Translations under genes and position numbers: made by a program
Shown: piece by piece, positions 25,724 to 38,282 of the stretch
How the letters are laid out: every line of letters starts with the position of its first letter
Numbering within the stretch: the stretch's first letter is position 1
Assembly: GCA_029582265.1 (NCBI GenBank)
Contig: CM055827.1
Span: 37,602,760 to 37,666,759 of the forward strand
Source of the DNA: Zoroaster sp. YZ-2022
Lineage: Eukaryota > Echinodermata > Asteroidea > Forcipulatida > Zoroasteridae
Length of the DNA: 64,000 nt
Direction of reading: 5' to 3'
Notes under the pieces: model-generated
The model's input: the letters and a program-made list of their open reading frames with translations, nothing else
Told to the model about the DNA's origin: nothing
Database searches by the model: none

Positions 25724-28700
25724 TAGGGACGTCGTTGCTGTGCGCGCAATGTATAAAAACCGGTCCTAAAATATGCGTGCGGACCACAAAAAGCCACTTC
25801 CAATAAATTTTTTTATATCTAAATTCTCTTCTTTTTTAAAAATGTTTTTGGATAAAAGTATTAAGAAATACTTTTTCTACAACTTCACCAAATTTGAAAA
25901 GGATTCTACATTTATTTTTTGAGAAATCAAATCTTGAAGTTCGTACCTTGTGCTGAAACTCAATCTTTCCGGCACCGCGGTCCCAAAAGTGGCACTCGGA
26001 AAAATGGCCGACATGCGAATTTTCAAATCCAAACGGGTGGGTGAAGACAGCGTCCAATTAAGTCAACCTTACACTCAAAAGAAAGCTTATATTCTCCTCT
26101 TTCTAATTATGGAACGTTCGTAAATAATCATTCAACTTTATATTTAAAAAAATAAAAAATAAACATTAAATCGGGCTGCGCAATACGTTAGAGAAAGACC
26201 TCGCGGTCGCGCGATGTATCATTCTATAGCAGAATTCACACTCTTTCTGAAAATAGCATTCGCAAGACCGTACACAGTAGCCCATTTTATCTAGAACGCT
26301 TTCTAATGACCAAATCCCCATGCGGTGAGTGCAAGGTTGTAAACTCTTACCATGTCTGGTTTTCACCTCGATTATTAATCAGAGTGTATTTCGCGCAACA
26401 CCGCGGCATCACTTGGGCCGCAACCAGACTACTTTCTTTGTTACACGTCGCGGTATGACGACATGCGCGTGGTGCGTGGGTGTTTAAATGCCAGTTGCCA
26501 GCTGTTTTGAGGAACGCTACGACCTATGTACGACGTTGCTACACTGAGTACAGGTTCTCTTTTTCAGCAATTTTACATTAATTTTTCACTATTTTTTTTA
26601 TTGTCTAGCTTCATTTTGAATAAGAATAGTTAAAGCTTATTATTGAGAGAAAAAAAATCGATTTCTTTTGACATTTTTCAAACATTGTTTTCTTGATTTT
26701 GATTTTGACTGTGACTGTGAGTGGCCCTTCCTTAATTTGCAATTTAAATTTTTCAATATTGATATTTAAACATTTTAGCTATGGATACAGGTGTAAACTT
26801 GTTTCAGAGGGTCTAGAAAAAAAAAATTATCAATTTTTTTCCTTATTAATTAATTAGTTAATTAATTAGTTAATTAACACTACATTCCTAGTAAAATCGT
26901 GTCTTATCTTTTTAAAGCACAGTTTCTGTAATTCTATGGAGTAATGCTCCAGCTATAGTCTAAAGCCACCTGCCACCCAAGGTTATCAATTATTATGTCT
27001 ATCACCATCCTCAGACCCCCCCCAACAGCCATACCCCAATATCCACCCCAACCTACAAATTCCTGGCTTGAAAAACCAGACCACAAAGGCCTTTGAGAAG
27101 CACTCTCTATTTTCCTTCCTCCATGCACTCTGAGCTGATAACAGGCTTAACCTTCCTCCATGGTTTAATGGATGTTTATCTGCCCATATGGCCTTGTGTT
27201 ATGAAATCCAATATGCTAAGCCAAACTGTACACAATTCCCAGGCATAGGGACCCCCCTCAGACTAGTTTAATGGTGACCACCACAGTCACTAGATTAGTT
27301 CTCTGAGCTCTATGTTTATTCCATTGGTATGCAGAGGGCACTTACAGAGAATTGATTTTTTTGACCAATTAATTTAGGCATTTTAGGTGGTTTCTCAAAG
27401 CTATGAATGACCATTCAGAAGTGTGCTTGGCTTAAAGAGCAACTCTTCCCATTTCAGAAACACTTGGAATTTTTAAAATCAGTCGTGCGGTTGCTGAGAT
27501 ATGCATGATTTTATATTGACAAACAATGCCATTTTTGGGCTCGAGGTCAAAGGTCATTCTTAAGTCTTTCTTTGTTTTTGCGACGGTACTGTTAATTTTA
27601 AGACAATTCAGTTAAATTTGCCCATTACTCAAAAACGAAGCAATGTATGCATATCAAACTTGGCACAAAGGTTGGTGATAGTTAGTACTTTAATATTGTG
27701 CATATTGCTGAGATGAACTACCTATAATTATGAAAATATGAATAATAAATCATAGAAAAACAGCATATTTTCAGTTTTTTGCTTGAACATGCATTGTACA
27801 AGCAATTTATTCAGCTATTTTGTGTTCAAGAAGTGTTGATATAAGGCGGTGTGAACGTTCCACTTTAAAAATTACACAATATTAAGTAATTAATATGAAA
27901 TTATGATTAATAATTAATATGAAATTATTATTAATAATAATTGAAAATATATTCACATTTTTGGCAAAATTTTTGTGTCTTGATTTTTATCGATAGTTCT
28001 TGACAAACACCAGTATGCGGGAAACTTTTGTTGGCATTGAACTGCTAAAAGTGTTCTTCTTTGATAAACACTTATGTGCCTCACGTGGTAATTATGCATA
28101 ACGCATAGTGGTGCTTTCAAAAATGGGTTGTCATTCCCCATAAAGATGGCCAATTTTACATTGTGTGACGTCAAGTGTGAAGTTTCTATAAAAAAATATT
28201 TTCAAAGCAAATATAGGTATTTGTATTAACATTGTTCACAATTTGACAAAAATAAGACTATGGCACGTCCTCTTCAGTTCTCTTCAGTCCTCTTCAGTTC
28301 CTGCCATCACCTCCAGTGAAGGTGCCGCAGTTGATGCTGTAGTAGGCCGTTCTTGTTGTCTTGGTTCTGAAACATAAATATGGGCAGGTAGGTAATAAAT
28401 AAGAGTTAATAAAGGACAAACAAAATGATACCATGGTACGAATATTGTTATACAAGGGGTCCATCCTGCTTCTTGCAAAATTGTTATCATAAATCACACC
28501 TCAATCTGCACTCAGTCTCCTCAGTCACATATTTCCATCGGCTATCAAATGATTATCACATTTATGGACATGGACAAGGCATATCTTGAGGTTTAATTAC
28601 ATAAATTTCACAAAACCCATCGTATTCGTAGTTCGTTGGAGAAAATTCCCGGTAAACAAGGTAAACAGATTCGCCAAAAAAAATCAGTACACGGCCGCGA

Positions 28701-30860
28701 ACACACTCGGACATCGTGTCAAAATTAGTTAGTTTTAAGACATAAATCACACATTAATCTGCACTTATACTCCAAATTTTCGTCGGCTATCAAAAGAAGA
28801 TCACATTTATGGACATGGATCAGACATATCTGCAGGTTTTAGTTGTACAAACTCCACTAACCCACCGAGAAAACTCCCGACAGATTCATTCACAACATGT
28901 ACAAACAACAGCTGATAGCAGCGTGCACGCGGACCGTACCACTTTTTTTGGAGGGTAACGAACTTCACATATCTAATTCTACCAGTAATTACGCCAGTTG
29001 TTCCAAGTATTCTTGACTGAATTTTACCTTATTTTGTAGTTATGTACTAAGATTAATGTACTACGATTTATTTCAAATCAGTTTAATAACAATTCAATAT
29101 TCTTAATACACCCGTAAGCCAGATAAAAAACAATAACTGTCCTGTGCTAAAATGGACGCTCCGTGGGTTACGGAGGGTCAGTGAGTCATTGTGAACACGA
29201 TTGTCGCTGGGTTGAAGTGAAAAACGTGGCAAGAAAGGGTCGTGAAAAAGTTGGGATAGCATTATTAATTTTCAGAATATTGTCATCAAACTTTGCACAA
29301 TTATTATCAGATATTTAGAAAAGGTACTCACCTTTGTGCCATACGTGTCAGACGATGTTTTCATTTAGAAAAATTGATGGAAAGTCTTCATTTCATCTGA
29401 AGTCGTTGATCGTTTTCATTCCGGCTGTCGGCACAGGTTGGACATGATTTGGGCATTCATGTACTGTAATCTCGGTAATCTTCGGAAGGCTTACAACCAA
29501 TGAAAAGGCTGCTAGAGCAAAGCGAAAAGTGCGAATCGAACTCGGTCAGAGTGGCTTGAAACGGGCACTCGCTAAAATTGCCGTCCCACGCGTAGTGACC
29601 GTAGTGACCTCCGGTCTCTCCATTGGGTGAACGTGTCACGCATATACTTTGTACAGGGGGACTACGAGCAGCACTCTGTGTGCGAACGAAAGTGTCACGT
29701 GAGTGAAAACCCTAATTAATTGAGGAGTAATTAAAAAAATGCATTTACCTTCTGTAAAAACATAAGTGACAAAGTCTTAATTAGTAATTTTCAAATATAC
29801 ATAATAAATTAGATGTAATTACAAGAGATATCAGGATACATTTAACTAAAAATACAAATTGTTCTTATAATATTAACTCAAATAATGAAGGCCATGCGAC
29901 GTTTAGTTTTTTTAAAGGATTTTTTGAAAATGACCGATTATTCAATTTATGCTAATTCCACTTATTGTGTCCTTGGGGTATTATATAATCACCCCCCCTC
30001 TTTGCGCCATTTTCAGTGCGCATTTTCTTTTACTTTCTTAAACTCCAGAACCTTTTCTTTACTTTAACCATGGAGGAAGGAAATAACCCAGAGAAACATT
30101 GTTGTTAACCAATTCTAGTTGATTTTACTTGTTTTTTCACTTTAATTAATTACGACTCGTTAAAATGTAAATTTCATTACGTTTGGTTGATAAGCAATAA
30201 AATTGCGATAAAATTACAATTAGTGATGACAAGCGTCATTAATAGGCAGTTTCATGAAAATTTGAAATTGCTTCAATGCTTTTAAATGTCATATCACTGG
30301 ATAGAACAAAAAATTAGAAAGAAAATGAGGGGTCAATGGTCATGATAGGTTAACCCTATGCAAAGTTACGAATTTTTGTTGATTTAAATATTTGGTAATT
30401 TTTAAGATCCAGTTTCATTTGAAAAGTTGTGACCGAATTTGCCTGCAATGTATCCTTGTAGTACTAACAAAGTCTATTTTGCGCAAGTTGCACTGTTTTT
30501 GTGCCAACGTTACAGTTGGCATGGACTGATCAATTAAGATAACCACGATGTGTAGTATCCATTTATCGACACTAGAAGTGACTACATCCGTAGACTACCC
30601 TTTATATTATAATTTTACCATGAAAGTTCGGCGGGTCACAACTTCGACAGAAAAAAAGGATATGAAAAATAGCGCCACCATCGGCGGTTTGCGTGAATCT
30701 GCCTATCATTAACGATTCTTGACTTTTGAACCGCTTGACCGATTTTGCCCAAACTACCACCAAACACCTTAAAAAAAAGTAGCTCTTTCATTCTAGCCAC
30801 TTTTCAGGTGAATCCTTAAAACTTCAGTTTTCAATTTACCATCCCTACTACCAGTAGGGC
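25724..30860. other. Gene-poor, AT-rich stretch
   Basis: No reading frame here resembles a known protein and none exceeds about 75 codons. Two diverged copies of a roughly 240-bp segment start near 28488 and 28740 (shared CACATTTATGGACATGGA). A short ATTAATTAGTTAATTAATTA palindrome run is at about 26845-26880. No RNA genes recognised. Confidence 0.6.
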
Positions 30861-30861
30861 C

Positions 30862-30976
30862 TACCACTACAGTAGGCCCTACCAGACAATACAATCTCAC
30901 GTGATTCCTCATTTCGGTAAAAGATTCGGCAGAATCCCAATCAAACTTCGTTTCACTCGTTTAATTGGGAAATTAT
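30862..30976 (+). mobile_element. Solo DIRS terminal-repeat fragment
   Basis: Near-identical to the inner part of the left terminal repeat at 20.7-21.0 kb (CACGTGATTCCTCATTTCGG, then AAAAGATTCGGCAGAATCCC), preceded by a CCTACCAG outer-end motif. No coding part remains. Confidence 0.85.
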
Positions 30977-32150
30977 GGGAGTAGATAACTAGATTGACAC
31001 AAAGATACATGAATTGAAAGAAAAATCGTGTATAACGTTACTCACATACAATTTATGCTGCCGGCTGCCACGCATGCTAATGTTCTTCCTTGTGTTCCTT
31101 CCTCCATGGTCGATGCTGGTAAATGACGATGTTACAAAATTCGTCCGGCCGGCCCGGCATATCACGGGATCACATGTATCACATGACTGGGGCCAAGTAA
31201 CGTAACCATAGTCTTGTCAAGACGTTCTTACATTTTTTAGTTGTACTATTGTACTACACGGCGGCGCGACATTTCCGCCAATAGAGGGCGTATTCTCAAA
31301 TCGCCAGCAATATGAGGAGGTTACGTTTGTAGAAAAATCAGGTTTTTGGAAAAGCGCCCTCTATTGTTCGATTTACGAAACGGACAATGCGAGCTAGCGC
31401 GGCCGGCGGTCTGCTGCATGCAGGTGATGAGATCGCGACGCAGCGAAAAATGAGCAACAACGTCTTGAGCCAAGACTAACGTAACCAAAGATCGTATAGC
31501 GCATTGCGGCGCGCGCTATACGATCTTTGCTAGCTGCTAACATTTTGTTTTAAGAATACTACGGAGGCCTATTCTTGCCATGGGTTTCATGTAACGGAAG
31601 GTGTGTGCGCGTGTGGTGTGCGTGTGTGCGTGTGCATGCGCATGTGCGTGCGGGGGTGATTTAATTTCGTAATTTCTCACGCCTAACCCCTTGCATGCTC
31701 ACTTGTAGCTATATTAGTCCAAAAAATTATTTTTTTCTTACATGGTAAAATTATACATCAAATTAAAGCTCTTAATAATTCCCAAGAAAAATGCACATTA
31801 AACAAGAATCCCTATATAAAAACAATGTAAATCAAATATCTATTGGACTTAGCTTGTCAATTTTGTACACGTTATATGGTGATTTTGGGGAGAGGAAATG
31901 ATGAGGGATGTATAGGACTAGGGAAATCAATAGATAGTCAAGTGAATTATAAGGAATATAACAGAATTAAAAGAAAGTCAACTCACACTGAATTTTACAG
32001 GGATTAAGAGTCTACACTCCTTGCAATAAATGTAACACGATAGATTTTACATCTCACTCGTTCATACCGAGCACATGGGACGAAGTGTTTTGGATTATAT
32101 TTCCGCTTCAATGAACTGCTCAGGAACTTGGAATTTCGTTGCGTGTACTG
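30977..32150. other. Non-coding, no clear feature
   Basis: Includes a purine/pyrimidine-alternating GTGTGC-rich run at about 31598-31655 and an inverted pair of TATACGATCTTTG-type sequences near 31485-31535. No gene recognised. Confidence 0.5.
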
Positions 32151-32506
32151 TCAACGAAACCGTAAATGAAGTCGGATATTAGGGCTCATAATACAGTTGT
32201 CTAACTTACATGAAACAACGGCCCGCTTTAGAATGTCAGGCCTGTAGTTCACAATACACTGTCTATTTAAAGATGAATAGAAAGTCACCCAGAAGTTTAG
32301 AACCCATGCAGAGGCACTCATTTTCTTCGAAATTAAGTTGTCACTGCCCTTGATGTAACGTAATAGTGTAAAATAACCATAAAGGATTACTGTAAGACTA
32401 ACAGAGGTGGTTATTTTATAGATTTTTTTATTCCTACCAAAAAACACTATTATAGATGGGTTTTTTTAATTACAGTAGTCTTTCTGAAACATCTGGTCTT
32501 TCATTA

Positions 32507-33162
32507 TCACTCTTCCTCGTTCTCTTCATCCTCATTTAGTTGAAGTAGTAGTCCGTAAAATTTGGTATGGTGTTTAGGCATTACTCTGTTCAGAGCTTTG
32601 TTTACTTCCATGCCTTTATTTACTTTTTCTTCGAGATCTTCCGCAATATCCTGATGAGTCCCATTATCTTTCAGATGTAGGTAACTTGACAAAAAATCCT
32701 TGTATTTGTTGAAAAAGATTCGCTTGACTGCCCAAAGGGTTTTCCTATTGGCTTTTTCCTTGGCTTGATCTTCACTCATACCCCCGTTGACGTACTTTTC
32801 ATATTTTTCACACCACATCTCTTCAGTAGCCACTTTAGCCTCTTCCAACCAGTCTCGAAAAGTGGCATTGTCTTCCAGTTCAGAACTAGACTCATCCTCT
32901 TCCGATGATTCGTCATATTCCACCTCCGTATCGGATTCTGAATCATCTTCCTCGAAATCTTTTTAACATCGGGTTCAGAATTATCGATGTCAGAATTGTC
33001 AGATTGGATAGCTTTAATTTCAGAATCATCGTCAACTTCATCCATTTTAGATTTCTCTTCATTATGTACATGTTCTGCATGCCTCCGTAGGTTATATCTC
33101 CGTCCAAAGCTTTTGCCGCACTGGTGACAAGCATGGGGTTTGACAGCAGAAATAACATTCAT
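32507..33162 (-). pseudogene. C2H2 zinc-finger gene with acidic linker, one frameshift
   Basis: Starts ATG at 33162. One finger, CHQCGKSFGRRYNLRRHAEH plus VH (C-x2-C-x12-H-x4-H), at about residues 12-33. A Ser/Asp/Glu-rich acidic linker follows, then a helical C-terminal domain of about 110 residues with WLEEAKVATEEMW, YVNGGMSEDQAKEKANRKTL and HTKFYGLLLQLN, ending in an acidic tail. The frame shifts by one base at an A-run near 32963; downstream sequence resumes in the other frame as if nothing else were wrong. An AATAAA lies about 75 bp past the stop (32432-32427). The C-terminal domain is not one I can name. Could be a recent pseudogene, a sequencing indel or programmed slippage. Confidence 0.72.
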
Positions 33163-33227
33163 GTTGAATCTCTGATGCTTAATCTCCGATTGACAAGAAA
33201 TGGAAGAAATAGTTTATATATAGGCCT

Positions 33228-33400
33228 ATAACTACTCATTTCGCTGCTCATTTGCAAGCAAAATGAGCAAATGAGCAGCGAAATGAGCAAATGAGCAAAT
33301 GAGCAGTGAAATGAACAAATGAGCAGCGAAATGAGCAAATGAGCAGCGAAATGAGCAAATGAGCAGCGAAATGAGCAAATGAGCAGCGAAATGAGCAGGG
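33228..33400. repeat. 20-bp tandem repeat with inverted start
   Basis: About seven copies of AGCGAAATGAGCAAATGAGC. The first 25 bases (ACTCATTTCGCTGCTCATTT...) are the inverted complement of the repeat, so the array begins with a hairpin. It lies about 65 bp upstream of the zinc-finger start codon. Confidence 0.9.
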
Positions 33401-33514
33401 AAAGATTATGTCCATCATTTGTCTTTTTCTTGATGAGGTCTTGTGATAGATCAGGCTGTGCCTCTCGCGCGCAGTTGCGAACTAAAGAACATCAGGTTTG
33501 GGCACAAGTCTAAA

Positions 33515-33720
33515 TGCGGTGACTCCATGAGAAATTCTCTATTGAGTAGTACTTAGTTCTGAAAAGAAGTGGAGGTTACAACTCGACGTTTCGATCAGTA
33601 TGCTCTGATCGCCCTCAGCAGAATGCCGGACTCTGGGAAATGCTACTGCTTAAAGACTAGGCTGCTGGAGGACACCGATTCCATGTCCTGTTAAAAGTCA
33701 GCTCTGATTGCGACGATGCA
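33515..33720 (-). mobile_element. Solo Penelope terminal repeat
   Basis: Shares TTAGTTCTGAAAAGAA, ACAACTCGACGTTTCGATCA and GTATGCTCTGATCG with the Penelope-like element at 14.5-16.1 kb and continues into its 3' untranslated sequence (GCAGAATGCCGGACTCTGG). No coding part. Confidence 0.8.
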
Positions 33721-34269
33721 AAGTTGGGGGAGGTTCCTTTCTGCACCCTGGGAGCGTACAAGCCTCGACCCCTTTTGCACATCATGAATTATAATATATT
33801 CAAATTCAAATTAAAATTCATTTCGGTTTTATTCACCAAACAAAAAGTCCAAAGACTAAAAACTATTTGGTTTACAACAACGAAAATTACGCTAAAACAT
33901 TAAATAGCATTGGCAATTTTAAATTTTCGGAAAATAATATATATAATATCAGGACATAGGCCTACAGATATAAAAAGGAATATAAATAGATAGATTGTTG
34001 ATAAGGTTTGTGCGTATTCGAGGCATTCAATTTAATTCAATTTAATTCAATACAGAGACCGGAACGATCAATCGCTTCCCCTGTACTCCCCTCCCACCCT
34101 GTCCCACTAACAATCTGTTAAAAAAATAGATGGGTAACCGGGCCCAGCCCCAACAAATAATAATAAGTGCATTACAAATTATTATTATATCATTGATGAC
34201 CAGTCAACAAGGAAATGGCATTATTATACAAATTCAGCATATATGACGTATGATAGACGGATGGAAGAC

Positions 34270-34790
34270 TGTTGGTATCTTATTGTTCTTATTCGAGGCA
34301 AGTTAAATTGAGCGGCATTTCTGAGTCATTTGTCTGGTGATAGGCAAGAAATGTTGATGTCTCTCAGATGTCAGCAGAGATTTAGCAAATCTTGAAACAA
34401 TATTAGTACGTCTGTCGGTAAGCGAATCAACATGGAGGGGCTGACAGAGTTGCTCATTATATTAGCAAGTTGGGTATGCTATTATTCGTAGCGCCCTCCG
34501 TTGTACACGCTCAAGGGATTGACTCTGTGCTTGGGTGATACTTGATGCTCAGACCGGAGCTCATATTCCAGCGCAGCACAGGGAGGATGTACATTTTGTA
34601 GATAATGACTAGATCGGCAGTAGTGACTCCATTCTTCTTTAGTTTGCTCAAAATGTACAGTCGTCTCGAAGCATTGGAGATGAGACATTTAGTCTGTTGA
34701 TCCCATGAATTAAATACAAAACGTCCCATGTTATTTATTTTATTTAATAAAGCAGAGAGGGCGGCCAAACGTTGTATTCAAAATTGTTCA
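34270..34790 (-). pseudogene. LINE RT C-terminal fragment
   Basis: The minus strand reads CLISNASRRLYILSKLKKNG then VTTADLVIIYKMYILPVL, the RRLYxLxxLKKxG...IYxxxxxPVLEY block typical of the thumb of CR1/jockey-group reverse transcriptases. Shifts near 34600 break it. The plus-strand left side (34010-34060) has ATTCAATTTA repeats that could be its 3' tail. Confidence 0.7.
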
Positions 34791-34992
34791 CCTAGACTAA
34801 GTAAATTGTGATGTGGTGGGAGAGAAATTTAAGGTCCGTTGGACAAAAAGTAATATCAGGCCAGGCCCTTATGCGGGATTTCCAATGTGGAGGGGAAGAG
34901 AGTGCCACTATAATCTGGAGTATTGTAGGCAACGCCTGACAACGCAAGATTCGAAGGCGTCAAACCCGTAGCGGGGTGGGGCCTCCTCCCCT

Positions 34993-35350
34993 TATAATAA
35001 TAATGTCGGGCATTTTAAAGCGCTTTTAAACAAGGTATCAAAGCGCTGTACATTATTACCCCTGCTCATCAGGCGCATAAATCATTCCAGAAACCATCAT
35101 CAGCTCCCTGGGGAGTATACAGCTCAATTGCTGCCATTTCGGCGCATATGGGCTAATCAAACACAACAACCAACTCTGCCCTCACATGTACCCATTTACT
35201 CCTGGGTGGAGAGAAGCATTTATGATAAAGTGTCTTGCGCAAGGACACAAGTACCACGGTCGCGGTTGGGATTCGAACCCACATTCTGTCGACTCGGCCA
35301 TCAGAACACAAATCCGATGGACTAAACCGCTCGACCATGGCACTCCATGG
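34993..35350 (-). mobile_element. SINE family A copy
   Basis: (ATT)n tail at left, body with AAGCGCTGTACATTATTACC and CTCAGCTCCCTGGGGAGTAT-type sequence, central block AAAGTGTCTTGCGCAAGGAC, and tRNA-like head ending in the A-box side CGCTCGACCATGGCA (plus-strand reading). Confidence 0.88.
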
Positions 35351-36466
35351 AAAATGTACCAAATTCTAGACCATTTCTGGCGATGTTCTGTCATGACTAT
35401 TCGCGTAAATCGAATGAGAGGAAAAGAGATTGTTTCGAAAATTTCGGACTGAGATTATGTTGATATCACATTTTGACAAGACCTAGGCCTACCACTTCAC
35501 CAAACTCATAATTTGGCGGGTTTTCTTATAACAGCCAGTACAGGCGTACAGGTAAAATGTTCATCAATTTGGGAGAATTAAGAGATATATACAGAAACCA
35601 ACAACATTTGTGATAGATTATTTATGTTATGTGCGGTCGAAAAAAAAATGAATTAACATGTTCTTCTATCGTTCCTATCTGCAGGACCGCTGATGTTAGT
35701 GCCGCTCAAGTAACTGGATCGATTAATTGGGAGATAATCTTGATTGAAATCATATTCTCCCAATGTCATCACATTCTGCCATGTTCCTTGAGCTTTAATA
35801 ACATAATGTATCTTGACTGTACACAGTATGTGCCATGTGATTCAGAAACCACGAGGTGTTGTCAATTTGTATGACTGGAGTCCTCTACTGTCAAAGTTTT
35901 GAAGGAAGAACAGCTGAAGTTTTGCACGATAAACAGGCAACATGTAATGAAAACAAACGTTTATTTATAAGAAGAACATCGGGTAAGTGATGAAGGCTGT
36001 TTTTTTTGGGAAAAGTGTGAATTAGTTTCGCAGGTGTCGCTTGAAATTTGTACCGTATAAAAACTCCACCCTGAGCGTGCTAAAAGTTAGTGTAGGCCTT
36101 CATCGGCATGGTGGATTGCAGTTGATTGAATCGCCCCATGAGAAGACAGACAGAGAGGAAGGACCCGTGGTGATAAGAGATACAATTAGTGAAGCGAATT
36201 CAAAGAGAGGGAATAACCAGACAGGAACATCACCAGGTTTGTTACATTTAACATGCAAGGGATGGAGTTTTTATGTTACGGTACAAATTGTAATGTTACT
36301 CTACCACTTATTGCACAGTCTGTGCATTTTTCATCTTGCATACATTCATTGTGCGACATCCCCCATGGACTGAATTTTCTCGTCTTTACTTTTTCTTAAC
36401 TGATTTTGGGTCCGAAATTTTCAACCATAAAAAAATTCCTCCATAGTCAAAAATATTGTTCCCATG

Positions 36467-37183
36467 TACCAAATGTGTAAAAAAAATTCAAATTACTTGA
36501 CCAGAAAAGTCCTTTCAAAAATTTGCCCTCAGTTGCTCAGATAGTGGCCGCCGAGACCCGTTCCCTAAACCAATTTTGACCGTGAGACCCCATTCCATTT
36601 ACATATCGAATTTGAGGCGATTCCTAGACGAGAAAAAAACAACCTATTTTGTGCCCAAAATCAGAATTTTTGACCATACCGGCTAGGGCAAAATTTTCCA
36701 AAATTGGGTCGGAAATCTCCAAAGTTTTTTTCCCCCCAAAATCAAAAATATTGTCCCCACACCCATTATGCATGATTTTTCTTTGGTGGAAAGCCATCGT
36801 TTGAGCCCGAGGTACTCTGGGTGGGAGTGAGAGGGGGGGGTCCCTGAAATCTGTCATTTTGATCGGTCGTGATTCGGGCGAATGTTGCTTAAATAGTTAT
36901 TTGTGCATTACTCCTAAAATACTAGTCGTAGGGAGCTATAACTCGGAAGTGTGATCCGTCTGTGGGGGCAGCCCGTCTGTGTGAAATTGGAGAAATTTCT
37001 ATTTTGCCATTCTCCCATAAAAGCTACTTTTGTAAACTTTGTGCCAAATGTGTAAAAAAATTCAAAATTACTTGACGAGAAAAGTACTTTCAAAAATTTG
37101 CCCTCAGTTGCTCAGATAGTGGCCGCCGAGACCCGTTCCCTAAACCAATTTTGACCGTGAGACCCCATTCCATTTACATATCA
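36467..37183. repeat. Pair of 140-bp direct repeats
   Basis: 36467-36606 and 37043-37182 are nearly identical (AAATTTGCCCTCAGTTGCTC, GATAGTGGCCGCCGAGACCC, TTTTGACCGTGAGACCCCAT) and enclose about 435 bp with no reading frame of note. Too short for LTRs with internal coding; a segmental duplication or solo parts of an unknown element are possible. Confidence 0.8.
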
Positions 37184-37379
37184 GAAGTAAAGCAAGCACG
37201 TGACGTGTATGCACACATGTGTTTCTAATCTGTGATACATGTACATGGCCAGGGACTCTCCATGCATGCAAGGAGCAATAAACTGTCCACTGACCCAAGC
37301 ACTGACCCAAGCACTGACCTTGCAATCACTACAACAAACATGGATGTACATGTACCATAGACAGGCAAGTGTGACTAAT

Positions 37380-37482
37380 AACCTCAATCCTCCAAAATCT
37401 TTCACTTTAGCAAAGAGCATGTAGACTCAATCCTCCAAAATCCTTCACTTTAGCAAAGAGGATTTTGGAGGATTTGGGAAGG
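37380..37482. repeat. Small palindromic repeat
   Basis: AATCCTCCAAAATCCTTCAC ... GAGGATTTTGGAGGATT forms a hairpin, preceded by a partial copy of its left arm. A complete copy of the same palindrome is at 56357-56416 inside the NAXD gene. Confidence 0.78.
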
Positions 37483-37911
37483 TAGGAATACAGTATAAAG
37501 CTGCTATAACATGACAACTATGAACTATATAGCGTTGCAACCATGAGTGACTATGGAGAATGACCACTACAGTAAACATGTTCGTTTTAAGAGCGTCGTG
37601 ATGTATTTGCAAAGTAACACTTGAGGCAAAGTGCTTTTTGTTCAACATTACGTTGACACTGGCAGTTCTAATATGTATGCTTGCATGCGGCAGCCGTCTT
37701 GGGTTTTGTTGGACACAAGTCCGTGAGAATCAGAATGAGGCTTGTGTCCAAGATAGCCTGTGTCCATATTGCAGTGGCCCATTTGATTGTGATCACACAT
37801 GGAATTTTGACAAAGATTTCCACAATTTGACAAAACTTCATTCAAGATGTCATTCAAATGGTTTTGAACGATGAAGTTATATTGTACTGTGCCAGCATGC
37901 CAGCAAAGTGT

Positions 37912-38282
37912 TAGGGCTGTGCGCTTTCAGATATTTTTGGAACCGGATACCCGAAATCAGGAAACTTCGGATACCCGGATACCCGTTTTCATTTTTGAAA
38001 ACATGCCTCCGGTGGTGTACAAATACATGTACTGTAAATGGTAACAAATTGACTTTTATAATACGATATTAAATCGATCTTTTCTTTATTGGAGTGCATT
38101 CTCTTGAATTTAAACATAATTGTCTGTAAAAGTGTAAACATTACATTGTTCAAGAGTCACAGATTTATGTTTGCACCGCTCAAATGTTAAGTCCGAATTT
38201 TAAAAAGTTGTTTACGGGTAATTGGAACCGAAAAATAGAACCAGGTAATGACCGTTTCGGTCGGATACCCGGCACAGCCCTA
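37912..38282 (+). mobile_element. hAT MITE family 1, intact 371-bp copy
   Basis: TAGGGCTGTGCGCTTT... at the left and CCGGCACAGCCCTA at the right, inside a perfect 8-bp target duplication CAAAGTGT (37904-37911 and 38283-38290). The interior has repeated GGATACCCG motifs near both ends. Non-coding. Confidence 0.92.

Noticed and set aside
36041..36373. 110-codon plus-strand frame as a complete gene
   Set aside because: It begins at TTG, not ATG; only the part ending at a possible donor near 36240 is kept, as a weak exon candidate.
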